Part shown: positions 15,433 to 24,592 of the stretch, piece after piece
How the letters are laid out: each line of letters opens with the position of its first letter
Position numbering within the stretch: the stretch's first letter is position 1
DNA from: CAZYBG01 sp964645155
Lineage (GTDB): Bacteria; Pseudomonadota; Alphaproteobacteria; Rhodobacterales; Rhodobacteraceae
Assembly: GCA_964645155.1 (NCBI GenBank)
Contig: CAZYBG010000040.1
Coordinates: forward strand, 1 to 26,261
Direction of reading: 5' to 3'
DNA length: 26,261 nucleotides
Made by a program: the position numbers and the translations under genes
Notes under the pieces: model-generated
Seen by the model: only the letters and a program-made list of their open reading frames with translations
What the model was told of the DNA's origin: nothing
Database searches by the model: none

Positions 15433-16461
15433 GTGCTCATCGGCGGCCGCACCCTGCGCGAGCTCGGCCAGACGCTCGGCCTGTCGGCCGCCACCGTCTC
15501 GCGCGCGCTCGCCGGCCATCCGCGGATCTCGGCCGAGACGGTGGCGCGGGTGCGCGAGGCCGCGCGCGCCACCGGCTACGTTCCCAACCGGGCGGCCCGC
15601 GCGCTCGTCACCGGCAAGGCGTCGGGCTTTGTCGGCCTCGTCCTGCAGGACCCGGGCTATGGCCGCGAGCACAGCTATCTGGGCGAATTCGCCCAGGGCC
15701 TGGGGCAGGGCCTCGCCGCGCACGGCATCGACCTCTTCCTCGCGTTCATTCCGCAGGACCAGCCGGAACTGAACATGATCCGGAACATCGTCGCGACCCG
15801 GCGGGCGGACGGGCTGGTCCTCGCCCGGACGACCGAGGCGGACCCGCGGGTCGACTACCTGATCGGGGCGGGCTTTCCGTTCGTCACCCACGGCCGCACC
15901 GGGCGCGAGCCCGCGCCGTTCGACTGGATCGACACCGACGGCGCCGCCGCCTTCGCCGAGGCGTTCGGGCTGCTCCACGGCCTCGGCCACCGCCGCTTCG
16001 GCCTCGTCTCGGTCGAGGAGCCGATGACCTTCCGCCAGCACCGGGCCGAGGGGCTGGCCCGGGCGATGGCCGGCAGCGGGGCGACGCTTGCCGCCACCGC
16101 CGCGCCGCGCTTCGACCCGGCCCGCCGCCACGCCGGCATCCGCGCCATGCTGGCCGCGCCCGACCGGCCGACCGCGGTGCTGTGCCTGTTCGACGGCCTC
16201 GCCCTCGCCGTGCTCGAGGTGGCGGCCGGGCTGGGCCTCAGGGTGCCCGAGGACCTCTCGGTGATCGGCTTCGACAACATCGCGACCGCGGCCCATGCCC
16301 GCCCGCCGCTCACCACGTTCGACAGCGACACGCTGGCCGCCGCCGCGACGCTCGCCGACCTTCTGGTGGCGCGCATCGCCCGGCCCGACGCGCCGCCGGT
16401 CCACCGGCTGATCGCGCCGCGCCTGGTGCTCCGCGCAAGCCACGGGCCGGCGCCCGGATGA
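15433..16461 (+). CDS. LacI-family transcriptional regulator of the sugar locus
   Basis: A 342-residue regulator. The N-terminal helix-turn-helix is TLRELGQTLGLSAATVSRALAGHPRIS, followed by the hinge RVREAARATGYVPNRAARALVTGKASGFVGLV. A periplasmic-binding-protein-like sugar-sensing domain follows (GEFAQGLGQGLAAHGIDLFLAF, ADGLVLART, FPFVTHGRTG, RFGLVSVEEPMTFRQHRAEGL, TAVLCLFDGLALAVLEVAAGLGLRVPEDLSVIGFDNI). The GTG at 15433 is chosen because GGAGGAGGAG ends about 7 nt upstream; the open frame reaches into the operator and cannot all be coding. It probably represses the operon until an intracellular sugar effector binds. The binding-protein gene starts 35 bp after it. Confidence 0.93.
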   Translation: MLIGGRTLRELGQTLGLSAATVSRALAGHPRISAETVARVREAARATGYVPNRAARALVTGKASGFVGLVLQDPGYGREHSYLGEFAQGLGQGLAAHGIDLFLAFIPQDQPELNMIRNIVATRRADGLVLARTTEADPRVDYLIGAGFPFVTHGRTGREPAPFDWIDTDGAAAFAEAFGLLHGLGHRRFGLVSVEEPMTFRQHRAEGLARAMAGSGATLAATAAPRFDPARRHAGIRAMLAAPDRPTAVLCLFDGLALAVLEVAAGLGLRVPEDLSVIGFDNIATAAHARPPLTTFDSDTLAAAATLADLLVARIARPDAPPVHRLIAPRLVLRASHGPAPG

Positions 16462-16496
16462 CCGCAGACCCTGACGACAACGGAGGAGGAGAGAAG

Positions 16497-17759
16497 ATGC
16501 ACCGATCGAATTCGCTGACCGCGCTCGCCGCGGCCGCGCTGGCGCTGGCGCCGGCCGCCGCCCCGGCCGAGGCCCTGTTCTGGTCGACCCAGGCGAAGCC
16601 CGTCGAGGAAAGCCAGGCGATGCGCGAGCAGGTGCTCTCGGGCTTCGAGGGCGGCGTCGACTACCAGGGCATGGATCAGGGCCCCTGGATCACCCGCCTG
16701 CAGGCCGAGATCGCGGCGGGGTCGGGCACGATCGCGGTGCTGGGGGGCCTTCACGGCGAGTTCTCCGGGCTGGAGGACGGCATGGCCGACCTCTCGTCGA
16801 TCGACGCGACCGGGGTCAACGCCGCCTTCATGGAGCTCGGCAAGCTCGGCACCGATGAGCAGAAGTACATCCCCTGGATGCAGGCCACCTACCTGATGGC
16901 CGCCAACCGCCAGGCGCTCGACCACCTGCCCGAGGGGGCCGACATCAACGCGCTGACCTACGACCAGCTCATCGCCTGGGCCGCCGCGATGCAGGAGGCC
17001 GAGGGCGAGCCGAAATTCGGCTTCCCGGCCGGCCCCGAGGGGCTGAAGCACCGCTTCTTCCAGGGCTTCCTGCTGCCGGCCTATACCGGCTCGACCGTGA
17101 CCGAGTTCCGCTCGGCCGAGGCCGAGCAGGCCTGGACCGCGTTCCAGCAGCTCTGGCAGCACACGAACCCCGCTTCTACCAACTACAACTTCATGCAGGA
17201 GCCGCTGCTGACCGGCGAGGTCTGGGTCGCCTTCGACCACGTCGTGCGTCTGGGCGAGGCGTTCAACCAGCGCCCCGATGACTTCGTGGCGTTCCCCGCG
17301 CCCGCCGGCCCGGCCGGCCGCGCCTTCATGCCGGTGATCGCCGGCGTGGCGGTGCCCGCGACAGCGCCCGACATGGAGCAGTCGATGGCGCTGGTGAACC
17401 ACATGCTGGCGCCCGAGACGCAGATCGCGACGCTGCGGGCCACCAACTTCTTCCCGGTGAAGGAGGTCGATCTGCCCGACGACATGCCGGCCTCGGTCCG
17501 CGCCTTCGGCCCGGCGATCGCGGCGATGACCGGCGCGCCCGATGCGCTGCCGGCGCTGCTGCCGATGGGGCTGGGCGACCTCGGCGGGCAGTTCAACCAG
17601 GTCTATATCGACACGTTCGAGCAGATCATCCTCGGCGGCCGGCCGGTGCGCGACGCGCTCGACGAGCAGGCCGGGGCGCTGCGCTCGGTGATCGAGGAAG
17701 CCGGCGCACCCTGCTGGGCGCCGGACGAGCCTTCGGACGGCCCCTGCCCGGTGAACTGA
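16497..17759 (+). CDS. ABC sugar-type substrate-binding protein (family 1)
   Basis: A 420-residue periplasmic solute-binding protein of the MalE/UgpB-like class. The signal peptide is residues 1-26 (MHRSNSLTALAAAALALAPAAAPAEA). The mature part has WSTQAKPVEESQAMREQVLSGFE, ITRLQAEIAAGSG, PWMQATYLMAANRQALDHLPEG (domain crossover), GEVWVAFDHVVRLGEAF, and VALVNH-type helices. Aromatic-rich stretches such as HRFFQGFLLP and NYNFMQEPLL could line a sugar pocket. Two cysteines in the last 15 residues (CWAPDEPSDGPC) may form a terminal disulfide. GGAGGAGGAGAG gives a strong ribosome site. It starts the importer, and a stem-loop region separates it from the permease genes. The ligand is unknown, though the hydrolase downstream suggests a small glycoside. 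Confidence 0.9.
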   Translation: MHRSNSLTALAAAALALAPAAAPAEALFWSTQAKPVEESQAMREQVLSGFEGGVDYQGMDQGPWITRLQAEIAAGSGTIAVLGGLHGEFSGLEDGMADLSSIDATGVNAAFMELGKLGTDEQKYIPWMQATYLMAANRQALDHLPEGADINALTYDQLIAWAAAMQEAEGEPKFGFPAGPEGLKHRFFQGFLLPAYTGSTVTEFRSAEAEQAWTAFQQLWQHTNPASTNYNFMQEPLLTGEVWVAFDHVVRLGEAFNQRPDDFVAFPAPAGPAGRAFMPVIAGVAVPATAPDMEQSMALVNHMLAPETQIATLRATNFFPVKEVDLPDDMPASVRAFGPAIAAMTGAPDALPALLPMGLGDLGGQFNQVYIDTFEQIILGGRPVRDALDEQAGALRSVIEEAGAPCWAPDEPSDGPCPVN

Positions 17760-17768
17760 GGCGCCACC

Positions 17769-17795
17769 CCCTTCCCCCCGCACAGGGGGGAAGGG
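17769..17795 (+). repeat. 11-bp-stem hairpin after the binding-protein gene
   Basis: CCCTTCCCCCC at 17769-17779 pairs perfectly with GGGGGGAAGGG at 17785-17795 over a GCACA loop, 9 bp past the stop at 17759. A hairpin here would protect the upstream mRNA and lower permease expression, as at other binding-protein/permease junctions. No T-run follows. Confidence 0.7.
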
Positions 17796-17840
17796 CGGGG
17801 GAGGGGGCGCCATCCTCCCGGCGCCTCCCTCTCCCTTCCC
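17788..17840 (+). repeat. Alternative, overlapping second hairpin
   Basis: The segment 17788-17811 (starting GGGAAGGG, ending GGCGCC) can instead pair with 17820-17840 (starting GGCGCC, ending CCCTTCCC), with a perfect 6-bp top stem and an imperfect lower stem over an 8-nt loop. Because it uses the right arm of the preceding hairpin, the two structures exclude each other. Confidence 0.55.
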
Positions 17841-17951
17841 GCGCCGCCCTGCCCTCGGGCGGGCCGCCGCGGGCCGGCGAGACCGGCCCCCGCCGACACT
17901 GCCACCGGGGCGGCGCCGCCGCGCCCCGGAACGACCCCGAGAGGACCGGCC

Positions 17952-18794
17952 ATGCCGCGCGCGCTGCCCTACCTGCTGCTGCTGCCCGCCACGCTCTTTC
18001 TCTGCGTGTTCTTCCTCTATCCGTTCGTGCTCGTCGCGATCGACAGCATCACCCGCGACGGCAGCTGGTCGGTCGCCAACTACGAGCGGATGGCGGGGCA
18101 CTGGAAGTTCCCGACGGCGTTCTGGAACACGCTGCTGCTGGCCGGCCTCGTCGTGCCGATCCAGCTCGCCCTGGCGCTGACCATGGCCTCGATCGTGACG
18201 AAGGTGGAGAAGGGGCGCTCGACGCTGCTCTACATCTTCGCCATCCCGCTCGGTATCTCCGACCTCGCCGCGGGGCTGATCTGGCTCGCGATCTTCGAGC
18301 AGTCGGGCTTTCTCAACTCGCTGCTCTCGGGCTTCGGCCTGATCGAGCGGCCGGTCCTGTTCCTCAGCTACCAGAACACCTGGGTGATCCTGCTCGCCAT
18401 CGTGCTGGCCGAGGTCTGGCGCGCGACCGCGATCATGATGGTGATCCTCGTCGCCGGCATGGGCCTGATCCCGAAGGAATACGGCGAGGCGGCCGAGGTC
18501 TTCGGAGCCTCGCGCTGGCAGCGCTTCACCCGGGTGACGCTGCCGATGCTGAAGCCCTCGCTGCAGACTGCGCTGATCCTGCGCGTGATCCTCGCCTTCG
18601 AGGTCTTCGCGGTGGTCGTGGCGCTGGGCGGCACCCAGTTCCCGGTGCTGATGGGCGAGACCTACGAATGGCAGTTCACCCTGCAGGACCGCGGCGTGGC
18701 GGCGGCCTATGCGATGGTGATCCTCGCCATCTCGGTCGCCTTCACGCTTCTGATCCTCAGGCTCCTGCGCGTGCCGAAGGGGGCGCGGATATGA
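17952..18794 (+). CDS. ABC sugar permease 1 (MalF/UgpA-like)
   Basis: A 280-residue inner-membrane subunit with six predicted helices, starting with LPYLLLLPATLFLCVFFLYPFVLVAI. The cytoplasmic EAA loop EYGEAAEVFGASRWQRFTRVTLPMLKPSL, which docks on the ATPase, is at about residues 176-204. A NTLLLAGLVVPIQLALALTMA segment opens the core domain. It forms the translocation pore with the next gene's product. GAGAGGA lies 6-7 nt before the ATG, and its stop overlaps the next start (ATGA). It is 192 bp downstream of the binding-protein gene, across the hairpin region, and probably belongs to the same transcription unit. Confidence 0.94.
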   Translation: MPRALPYLLLLPATLFLCVFFLYPFVLVAIDSITRDGSWSVANYERMAGHWKFPTAFWNTLLLAGLVVPIQLALALTMASIVTKVEKGRSTLLYIFAIPLGISDLAAGLIWLAIFEQSGFLNSLLSGFGLIERPVLFLSYQNTWVILLAIVLAEVWRATAIMMVILVAGMGLIPKEYGEAAEVFGASRWQRFTRVTLPMLKPSLQTALILRVILAFEVFAVVVALGGTQFPVLMGETYEWQFTLQDRGVAAAYAMVILAISVAFTLLILRLLRVPKGARI

Positions 18795-19642
18795 CCGCCG
18801 CCGATACCGATACCGCCGCGGCGCCCGCCCCCGACCAGGTGCGCCGGTCGGGCCGCTGGGTCTTCGTCACCGGCACCGCGCTTCTGGTCCTGTGGGTGCT
18901 GGTGCCGATCTGGCTCCTCCTCGTCAACGCGCTGTCGGCGCCCGAGGATGTGACGGGCTTCCCGAAAAGCCTGATCCCGTCCTTCGACACCGGCTCGCTC
19001 GAATTCTTCTTCGGCTTCGCGGGCGTGCTCGACGCGCTCTGGAACTCGGTGCAGGTCGCCGCGGTCACCATGATCCTCTCGATCGGCCTCGGCGCGCCGG
19101 CGGGCTACGCGCTCTCGCGCTTCGACTTCCCGGGCAAGGACCTGTTCCGCTTCCTCGTCATCATGACGCGCGCCTTCCCGCTGCCGCTGCTGGCGCTGCC
19201 GCTGGCGGTGATGTTCATCCGCACCGGGCTCGACGACACGATCCTCGGGCTTGCGCTGGTCCATGCCACGCTGGCGCTGCCGTTCGCCGTGCTCATCACC
19301 TTCTCGCTCTTCTCCGGCATCCCGGTCGAACTGGAGGAGGCGGCCTGGACGCTCGGCTGCACCCGGCTCCAGGCGTTCCGCAAGGTGGTGCTGCCGCTGG
19401 CGCTGCCCGGCATCGCCGCCTCGGCGGTCTTCGCCTTCGTGATCTCGTGGAACGAGGTCTTCGCCGCCGCGGTGCTGACGATCCAGAACCAGACGCTGAC
19501 GGCGTTCCTGCTGCAGTCGCTCGACGTCTCGCCGCTGCACCTCAAGTTCGCCGGTGGCGCGGCGCTGGTGCTGCCGGCGCTGCTCTTCATCTTCGCCGTC
19601 CGCAAGTACCTTTTCGCGATGTGGGGCATCGCCAACCGCTAG
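18791..19642 (+). CDS. ABC sugar permease 2 (MalG/UgpE-like)
   Basis: A 283-residue partner permease with six helices. An Ala/Asp-rich cytoplasmic N-terminus of about 20 residues is followed by WVFVTGTALLVLWVLVPIWLLLVNAL. The EAA motif is ELEEAAWTLGCTRLQAFRKVVLPLALPGI near residues 180-208. The segment NSVQVAAVTMILSIGLGAPAGYALSRFDFPGK is typical of the MalG group. The start overlaps the permease 1 stop by 4 nt. The TAG stop is part of the TAGGAGGGG ribosome site of the ATPase gene, so the three subunits are tightly coupled. Confidence 0.94.
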   Translation: MTAADTDTAAAPAPDQVRRSGRWVFVTGTALLVLWVLVPIWLLLVNALSAPEDVTGFPKSLIPSFDTGSLEFFFGFAGVLDALWNSVQVAAVTMILSIGLGAPAGYALSRFDFPGKDLFRFLVIMTRAFPLPLLALPLAVMFIRTGLDDTILGLALVHATLALPFAVLITFSLFSGIPVELEEAAWTLGCTRLQAFRKVVLPLALPGIAASAVFAFVISWNEVFAAAVLTIQNQTLTAFLLQSLDVSPLHLKFAGGAALVLPALLFIFAVRKYLFAMWGIANR

Positions 19643-19651
19643 GAGGGGCCC

Positions 19652-20692
<1,041 letters not shown>

Positions 20693-21952
20693 ATGACGAC
20701 CCTTGCCGAAAGCGCCGTCGAGATCCTCCGCGAGAACGATCGCGGCACCTACACCGTGCCCACCCGCGGCCTCTATCCGTTCCAGTGGAACTGGGATTCC
20801 TGCCTCACCGCGCTCGGCCAGCGGCATTTCGACGAGGGCCGCGCCTGGACCGAGATCGAGACGCTGTTCGCCCACCAGTGGCCCGACGGCATGGTGCCGC
20901 ATATCGTCTTCCACAAGCCCGACGACGGCTATTTCCCGGGGCCCGACGTGTGGGCCACCGGCCGCCCGGTGCCGACGAGCGGCATCACCCAGCCGCCGGT
21001 CGCGGGCTTCGCGCTGCGCCGCCTCTACGACCGCGCGGCCGACCGCGAAGCGGCCGCCACGCGGGTGCGGGCGCTCCTGCCCAAGGTCGCGGCGTGGCAC
21101 CGCTGGTTCTACGCCCACCGCGACCCGAAGGCCGAGGGGCTGGTCGCGATCATCCACCCCTGGGAATCGGGCCGCGACAACTCGGTCGACTGGGACGCGC
21201 CCTTCGCCCGCGTGCCGACCGACGGCATCGCCCCCTATACCCGGCGCGACACCCAGCACGCCGACCCCGCCCACCGCCCGACCAAGGCGCAGTATGACCG
21301 CTACCTCTGGCTGGTCGAACGCTTCCGCGGCCTCGGCTGGGACAACACGCGGCTGCACGACGCCTCGCCCTTCCGCGTCGTCGATCCCGGCTTCAACGCC
21401 ATCCTGATCCGCGCCTGCGCCGACCTGGCCGACCTCGCCCGGGCGCTGGGCGAGACGGCGCTGGCCGAGGAGAACCGCGGCTTCGCCGACCGCGGGACGG
21501 CGGCGCTGGAAAGCCTCTGGTCCGAGGCGCACGGCCAGTATCTCTGCCGCGACCGCGCCGCCGGGGGGCTGATCGACAGCCGCTCGGTCGGCGGGCTGCT
21601 TGCGGCCTTCGCGCCGATCCCGGCCGAACGGGCCGCCCGCATCGCCGCGACGATCGAGGGCCACGGCGCCCGCTTCCGCGTGGCGAGCCATGCCCCCGCC
21701 GATCCGCGCTTCGACGCGCGGCGCTACTGGCGCGGGCCGGTCTGGCTGGTGGTGAACTACATGATCGCCGACGGCCTGGCGCGGGCCGGGCAGGCGGCCG
21801 CGGCCGACGCCATCACCCGCGCCTCGCTCGACCTGATCCGCACCTCGGGCTTCGCCGAGTACTACGATCCGCAGGACGGCACGCCGCTCGGCGGCGGGCG
21901 GTTCACCTGGACCGCGGCGATGGTGCTGGAGTTCCTGGCGATGGCGGAGTAG
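20693..21952 (+). CDS. MGH1/GH63-like glycoside hydrolase, cytoplasmic
   Basis: A 419-residue (alpha/alpha)6-barrel hydrolase like the mannosylglycerate/glucosylglycerate hydrolases and GH63 enzymes. Visible are YPFQWNWDSCLTALG (27-41), HPWESGRDNSVDW with the likely acid D162, DPGFNAILIRACADLA, YWRGPVWLVVNYMIADGL (345-362), and EYYDPQDGTPLGGGRFTWTAAMVLEF with the likely base E389. No signal peptide is seen, so it should act on an imported glycoside in the cytosol, in keeping with its place after the ABC genes. It begins directly after the ATPase stop. Glucosylglycerate, mannosylglycerate or a related small glycoside is a reasonable substrate guess from the family. An amino-sugar glycoside would fit the neighbours. 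Confidence 0.87.
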   Translation: MTTLAESAVEILRENDRGTYTVPTRGLYPFQWNWDSCLTALGQRHFDEGRAWTEIETLFAHQWPDGMVPHIVFHKPDDGYFPGPDVWATGRPVPTSGITQPPVAGFALRRLYDRAADREAAATRVRALLPKVAAWHRWFYAHRDPKAEGLVAIIHPWESGRDNSVDWDAPFARVPTDGIAPYTRRDTQHADPAHRPTKAQYDRYLWLVERFRGLGWDNTRLHDASPFRVVDPGFNAILIRACADLADLARALGETALAEENRGFADRGTAALESLWSEAHGQYLCRDRAAGGLIDSRSVGGLLAAFAPIPAERAARIAATIEGHGARFRVASHAPADPRFDARRYWRGPVWLVVNYMIADGLARAGQAAAADAITRASLDLIRTSGFAEYYDPQDGTPLGGGRFTWTAAMVLEFLAMAE

Positions 21953-21956
21953 CGGC

Positions 21957-22646
21957 GTGCGCCTGCTGGCCATCGGCGCGCATCCCGACGACCTCGAGAT
22001 CTATACCTGGGGCAGCCTCTGCGCCTGGGCGGCGATGGGGGCGGCGCTGACGCTCGCCATCGCCACCGACGGCGCGGCGGGCCGGCCGGAGCCCGAGGCG
22101 GGGCCGGCGCTGGCGCAAGTCCGCGCGGCCGAGGCGCGCGCGGCTGCCGCGGCCCTCGGCCTCGTGCCGCGGTTCCTCGGCTTCCCCGACGGGCAGCTGG
22201 CCGCCGATGCCGCGCTCGCCGCGGCGCTCCGCGCGCTGATGGCCGAGACCGCGCCCGACCTGATCCTGACCCATGCGCCGAACGACTACCACGCCGATCA
22301 CCGCGCGCTGGCCGCCGCGGTCGATGCCGCGGCCGGCTTCTGCGCACCGGTGCTCCACACCGACACGCTGAACGGCACCGGCTTCGCTCCGACGCACTGG
22401 GTGGATGTCACCGCGCACTGGCCCGCCAAGGCCACGGCGATCTGCTGCCACGCCAGCCAGGACCCCGGCCGCTTCGTCGCCGGGGCCGAGCGGCAGGCCG
22501 CATTCCGCGCCGGCGAGTGCAACGGCCCGCCCGAGGCGCGGGCCGAGGCGTTCCGCTTCGAGCCGCGCTTCCCCTTCGCCGATATCCGCGCGCTGCTGCC
22601 GCCCGCGCCGCCGCTCCGCCCCGCCGGCGCCGACCGCCGCGCCTGA
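21957..22646 (+). CDS. PIG-L family deacetylase
   Basis: A 229-residue zinc-dependent deacetylase of the PIG-L/LmbE family, which removes N-acetyl groups from GlcNAc-containing molecules. The metal motif AHPDDLEI (H9, D12) opens the protein, IATDGAAGRPE and FLGFPDGQL follow, and THAPNDYHADHRAL supplies the third ligand H115. The start is GTG at 21957, 4 nt after the hydrolase stop, so it belongs to the same operon. Its stop TGA (22644-22646) lies in the first unit of a 12-bp tandem repeat. With a NagB-II-like protein at the other end of the locus, it suggests an N-acetylated amino-sugar ligand. No kinase for the free sugar is in the window. Confidence 0.9.
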   Translation: MRLLAIGAHPDDLEIYTWGSLCAWAAMGAALTLAIATDGAAGRPEPEAGPALAQVRAAEARAAAAALGLVPRFLGFPDGQLAADAALAAALRALMAETAPDLILTHAPNDYHADHRALAAAVDAAAGFCAPVLHTDTLNGTGFAPTHWVDVTAHWPAKATAICCHASQDPGRFVAGAERQAAFRAGECNGPPEARAEAFRFEPRFPFADIRALLPPAPPLRPAGADRRA

Positions 22647-22690
22647 CGGCGGGACTGACGGCGGGACTGACGGCGGGACTGACGGCGGGA
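22643..22690. repeat. Four perfect 12-bp tandem repeats at the deacetylase stop codon
   Basis: Four perfect head-to-tail copies of CTGACGGCGGGA. The first contains the stop codon of the deacetylase gene, and the same TGA recurs in frame in each later unit, so slippage here never extends the protein. There are no spacers, so it is not a CRISPR. Confidence 0.92.
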
Positions 22691-22700
22691 CGCGCCGCCG
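22683..22700. terminator. Short hairpin at the deacetylase / AHL-domain convergent junction
   Basis: CGGCGG at 22683-22688 pairs with CCGCCG at 22695-22700 over a 6-nt loop, 2 bp before the minus-strand stop at 22703. It is a weak candidate for a shared terminator, with no T-run. Confidence 0.3.
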
Positions 22701-22702
22701 CT

Positions 22703-23167
22703 TCAGGCCGCGCCGCGCGCCGCCGTGGCGCCGACCCGCTCGTGCAGGTCGGTCACGATCGCGCGCACCGCGGCGATCTCGTCGTCGGTGAACTCGCGCT
22801 GGTCGTGCCCGATCGAGCAGATCGTGAGCGCGCCGACCTTGCCGACCGCGACCGAGGCGCCGTAGTGGATGCCGTGCCTGGCCGCCTTGCGGAAGATGCC
22901 GAACGGATCGGGCAGCAGCGCCGAGCTCCAGCGCACCGCGCCGCCCACCGTCAGCGACCAGGTGGTGATCGGGTCGCGCAGCACGTAGCCGCTTTCGGTG
23001 TATTCGTCGATCCAGGCCTGCGGATAGGTGTGGAACGCCATCATCGGCGACGAGCCGTTGATTCGCAGCGCAAGGAAGTAGCCGACGGGCGCGATCTCGG
23101 CGATCCGCGGCAACTCACGGTCGATGAAGGCGTAGCTTGGCATGGGCCGGCGCTTCCCTGTCTGCAT
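22703..23167 (-). CDS. Stand-alone LuxR-type autoinducer-binding domain protein
   Basis: A 154-residue protein matching the N-terminal acyl-homoserine-lactone-binding domain of LuxR regulators, with no helix-turn-helix after it. The LuxR-invariant residues keep exact spacing: W52 and Y56 (AWIDEY), D65-P66 (LRDPITTW), and W80 (GGAVRW), equivalent to W57, Y61, D70, P71 and W85 of TraR. HGIHYGASVAVG gives the later glycine region, and DDEIAAVRAIVTDLHERVG is the last domain helix. The TGA comes where the linker to the DNA-binding domain would begin. An internal ATG at 23143 (MPSYAFIDRE) with GGGAAG upstream is an equally good start. The gene is divergent from sqdB. It may bind or sequester AHLs or heterodimerise with a full LuxR protein; both are inferences. 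Confidence 0.83.
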   Translation of the reverse strand: MQTGKRRPMPSYAFIDRELPRIAEIAPVGYFLALRINGSSPMMAFHTYPQAWIDEYTESGYVLRDPITTWSLTVGGAVRWSSALLPDPFGIFRKAARHGIHYGASVAVGKVGALTICSIGHDQREFTDDEIAAVRAIVTDLHERVGATAARGAA

Positions 23168-23374
23168 GGTCCTGGACGGCTCGATTTTGGACCGAGATTG
23201 TGGCCCGATTGCGGCGATGCCGCATGAGCGGCCCGCCGCCGCCGCGGCGCCCGCGCCACGCTCCGGGCCCGGCAGCGGCGCGGCCGCGTGCTAGTGTCGT
23301 GACTGCGTTACGGTCGCCATGGCGTGATTTGTCGCAAGGCGCCGCCGGGCATCCGGGCAGAAGGAGAAGCAGGC

Positions 23375-24592
23375 ATGAAGATCGCGGTTCTGGGCGGCGA
23401 CGGCTTCGTGGGCTGGCCCACCACGCTGCACCTTTCCGACCTCGGGCACGAGGTCCACATCGTCGACAACCTCTCGCGGCGCTGGATCGACACCGAGCTC
23501 GGCGTGCAGTCGCTGACGCCGATGGATTCGATCCAGGAGCGGTGCCGCATCTGGCATGCCGAGACCGGCCGGCGGCTGCATTTCCACCTGCTCGACCTCG
23601 CCAAGGAATACGAGCGGCTCAAGGCCTGGCTCGCCCAGCACCGCCCCGACGCGGTGATCCACCTCGCCGAGCAGCGCGCCGCGCCCTATTCGATGAAGTC
23701 CGACCGCCACAAGGTCTACACCGTCAACAACAACATCAGCGCGACCCACAACCTGCTGGCGGCGCTGGTGGAAACCGGGATCGACGCGCATCTCGTCCAT
23801 CTCGGCACGATGGGGGTCTACGGCTATTCCAGCGTCGGCGCGCCGATCCCCGAGGGCTATCTCGACGTCACGCTCGACACGCCGGCTGGCCCCAGGCGGC
23901 AGGAGATCCTCTACCCGACGCGGCCGGGCTCGGTCTACCACATGACGAAAAGCCTCGATCAGATCCTGTTCCAGTTCTACGCCCAGAACGACGGGCTCCG
24001 GATCACCGACCTGCACCAGGGCATCGTCTGGGGCACCCATACCGACCAGACCCGCCGCCACCCGCAGCTGATCAACCGCTTCGACTACGACGGCGACTAC
24101 GGCACCGTGCTGAACCGCTTCCTGATCCAGGCCGCGATCGGCTATCCGCTGACCGTACACGGCAGCGGCGGCCAGACGCGTGCCTTCATCCACATCCAGG
24201 ACAGCGTGCGCTGTGTCGCGCTCGCGCTCGGCAGCCCGCCGCAGGCCGGCGCCCGGGTCGAGATCTTCAACCAGATGACCGAGACGCACCGCGTGCGCGA
24301 CCTGGCCGCGCTGGTCGCGCGGCAGACCGGGGCGCAGATCGCCCAGCTGCCGAACCCGCGCAAGGAGGCGGCCGAGAACGACCTCGTCGTCGACAACCGC
24401 AAGTTCCTCGCCCTCGGGCTCGACCCGATCACGCTCGAGGCCGGGCTGATGGCCGAGGTGGTGGAGGTCGCGCGCAGGTTCGCCCACCGGATCGACCGCA
24501 GCCGGGTGCCCGCCGTCTCGGCCTGGACGCGCGAGCTTGCCCAGGCGGTCGAGCACGACCCCGAGGGCCGGAGGCTGCGGTCGGTGTCGTGA
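23375..24592 (+). CDS. sqdB: UDP-sulfoquinovose synthase
   Basis: SqdB/SQD1 makes UDP-sulfoquinovose from UDP-glucose and sulfite, the head group of the sulfolipid SQDG. The 405-residue extended SDR has the NAD motif GGDGFVGWPTTLHL (7-20), IVDNLSRRWIDTELGVQSLTPM, the family-specific EQRAAPYSMKSD, LGTMGVYG with T145, Y188/K192 in YHMTKSLD, DLHQGIVWGTHTDQT, and the NRFDYDGDYGTVLNRFLIQAAIGYPLTVHGSGGQTRAF region. These match SQD1 very closely. AAGGAG lies 8 nt before the ATG. It heads sqdB-sqdD-sqdC, with a GTGA overlap to the next gene. No clear promoter was recognised in the 207-bp upstream region. Confidence 0.95.
   Translation: MKIAVLGGDGFVGWPTTLHLSDLGHEVHIVDNLSRRWIDTELGVQSLTPMDSIQERCRIWHAETGRRLHFHLLDLAKEYERLKAWLAQHRPDAVIHLAEQRAAPYSMKSDRHKVYTVNNNISATHNLLAALVETGIDAHLVHLGTMGVYGYSSVGAPIPEGYLDVTLDTPAGPRRQEILYPTRPGSVYHMTKSLDQILFQFYAQNDGLRITDLHQGIVWGTHTDQTRRHPQLINRFDYDGDYGTVLNRFLIQAAIGYPLTVHGSGGQTRAFIHIQDSVRCVALALGSPPQAGARVEIFNQMTETHRVRDLAALVARQTGAQIAQLPNPRKEAAENDLVVDNRKFLALGLDPITLEAGLMAEVVEVARRFAHRIDRSRVPAVSAWTRELAQAVEHDPEGRRLRSVS

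Noticed and set aside
22643..22690. Possible CRISPR-like array
   Set aside because: The 12-bp units are directly adjacent with no spacers and there are no cas genes. It is a simple tandem repeat.
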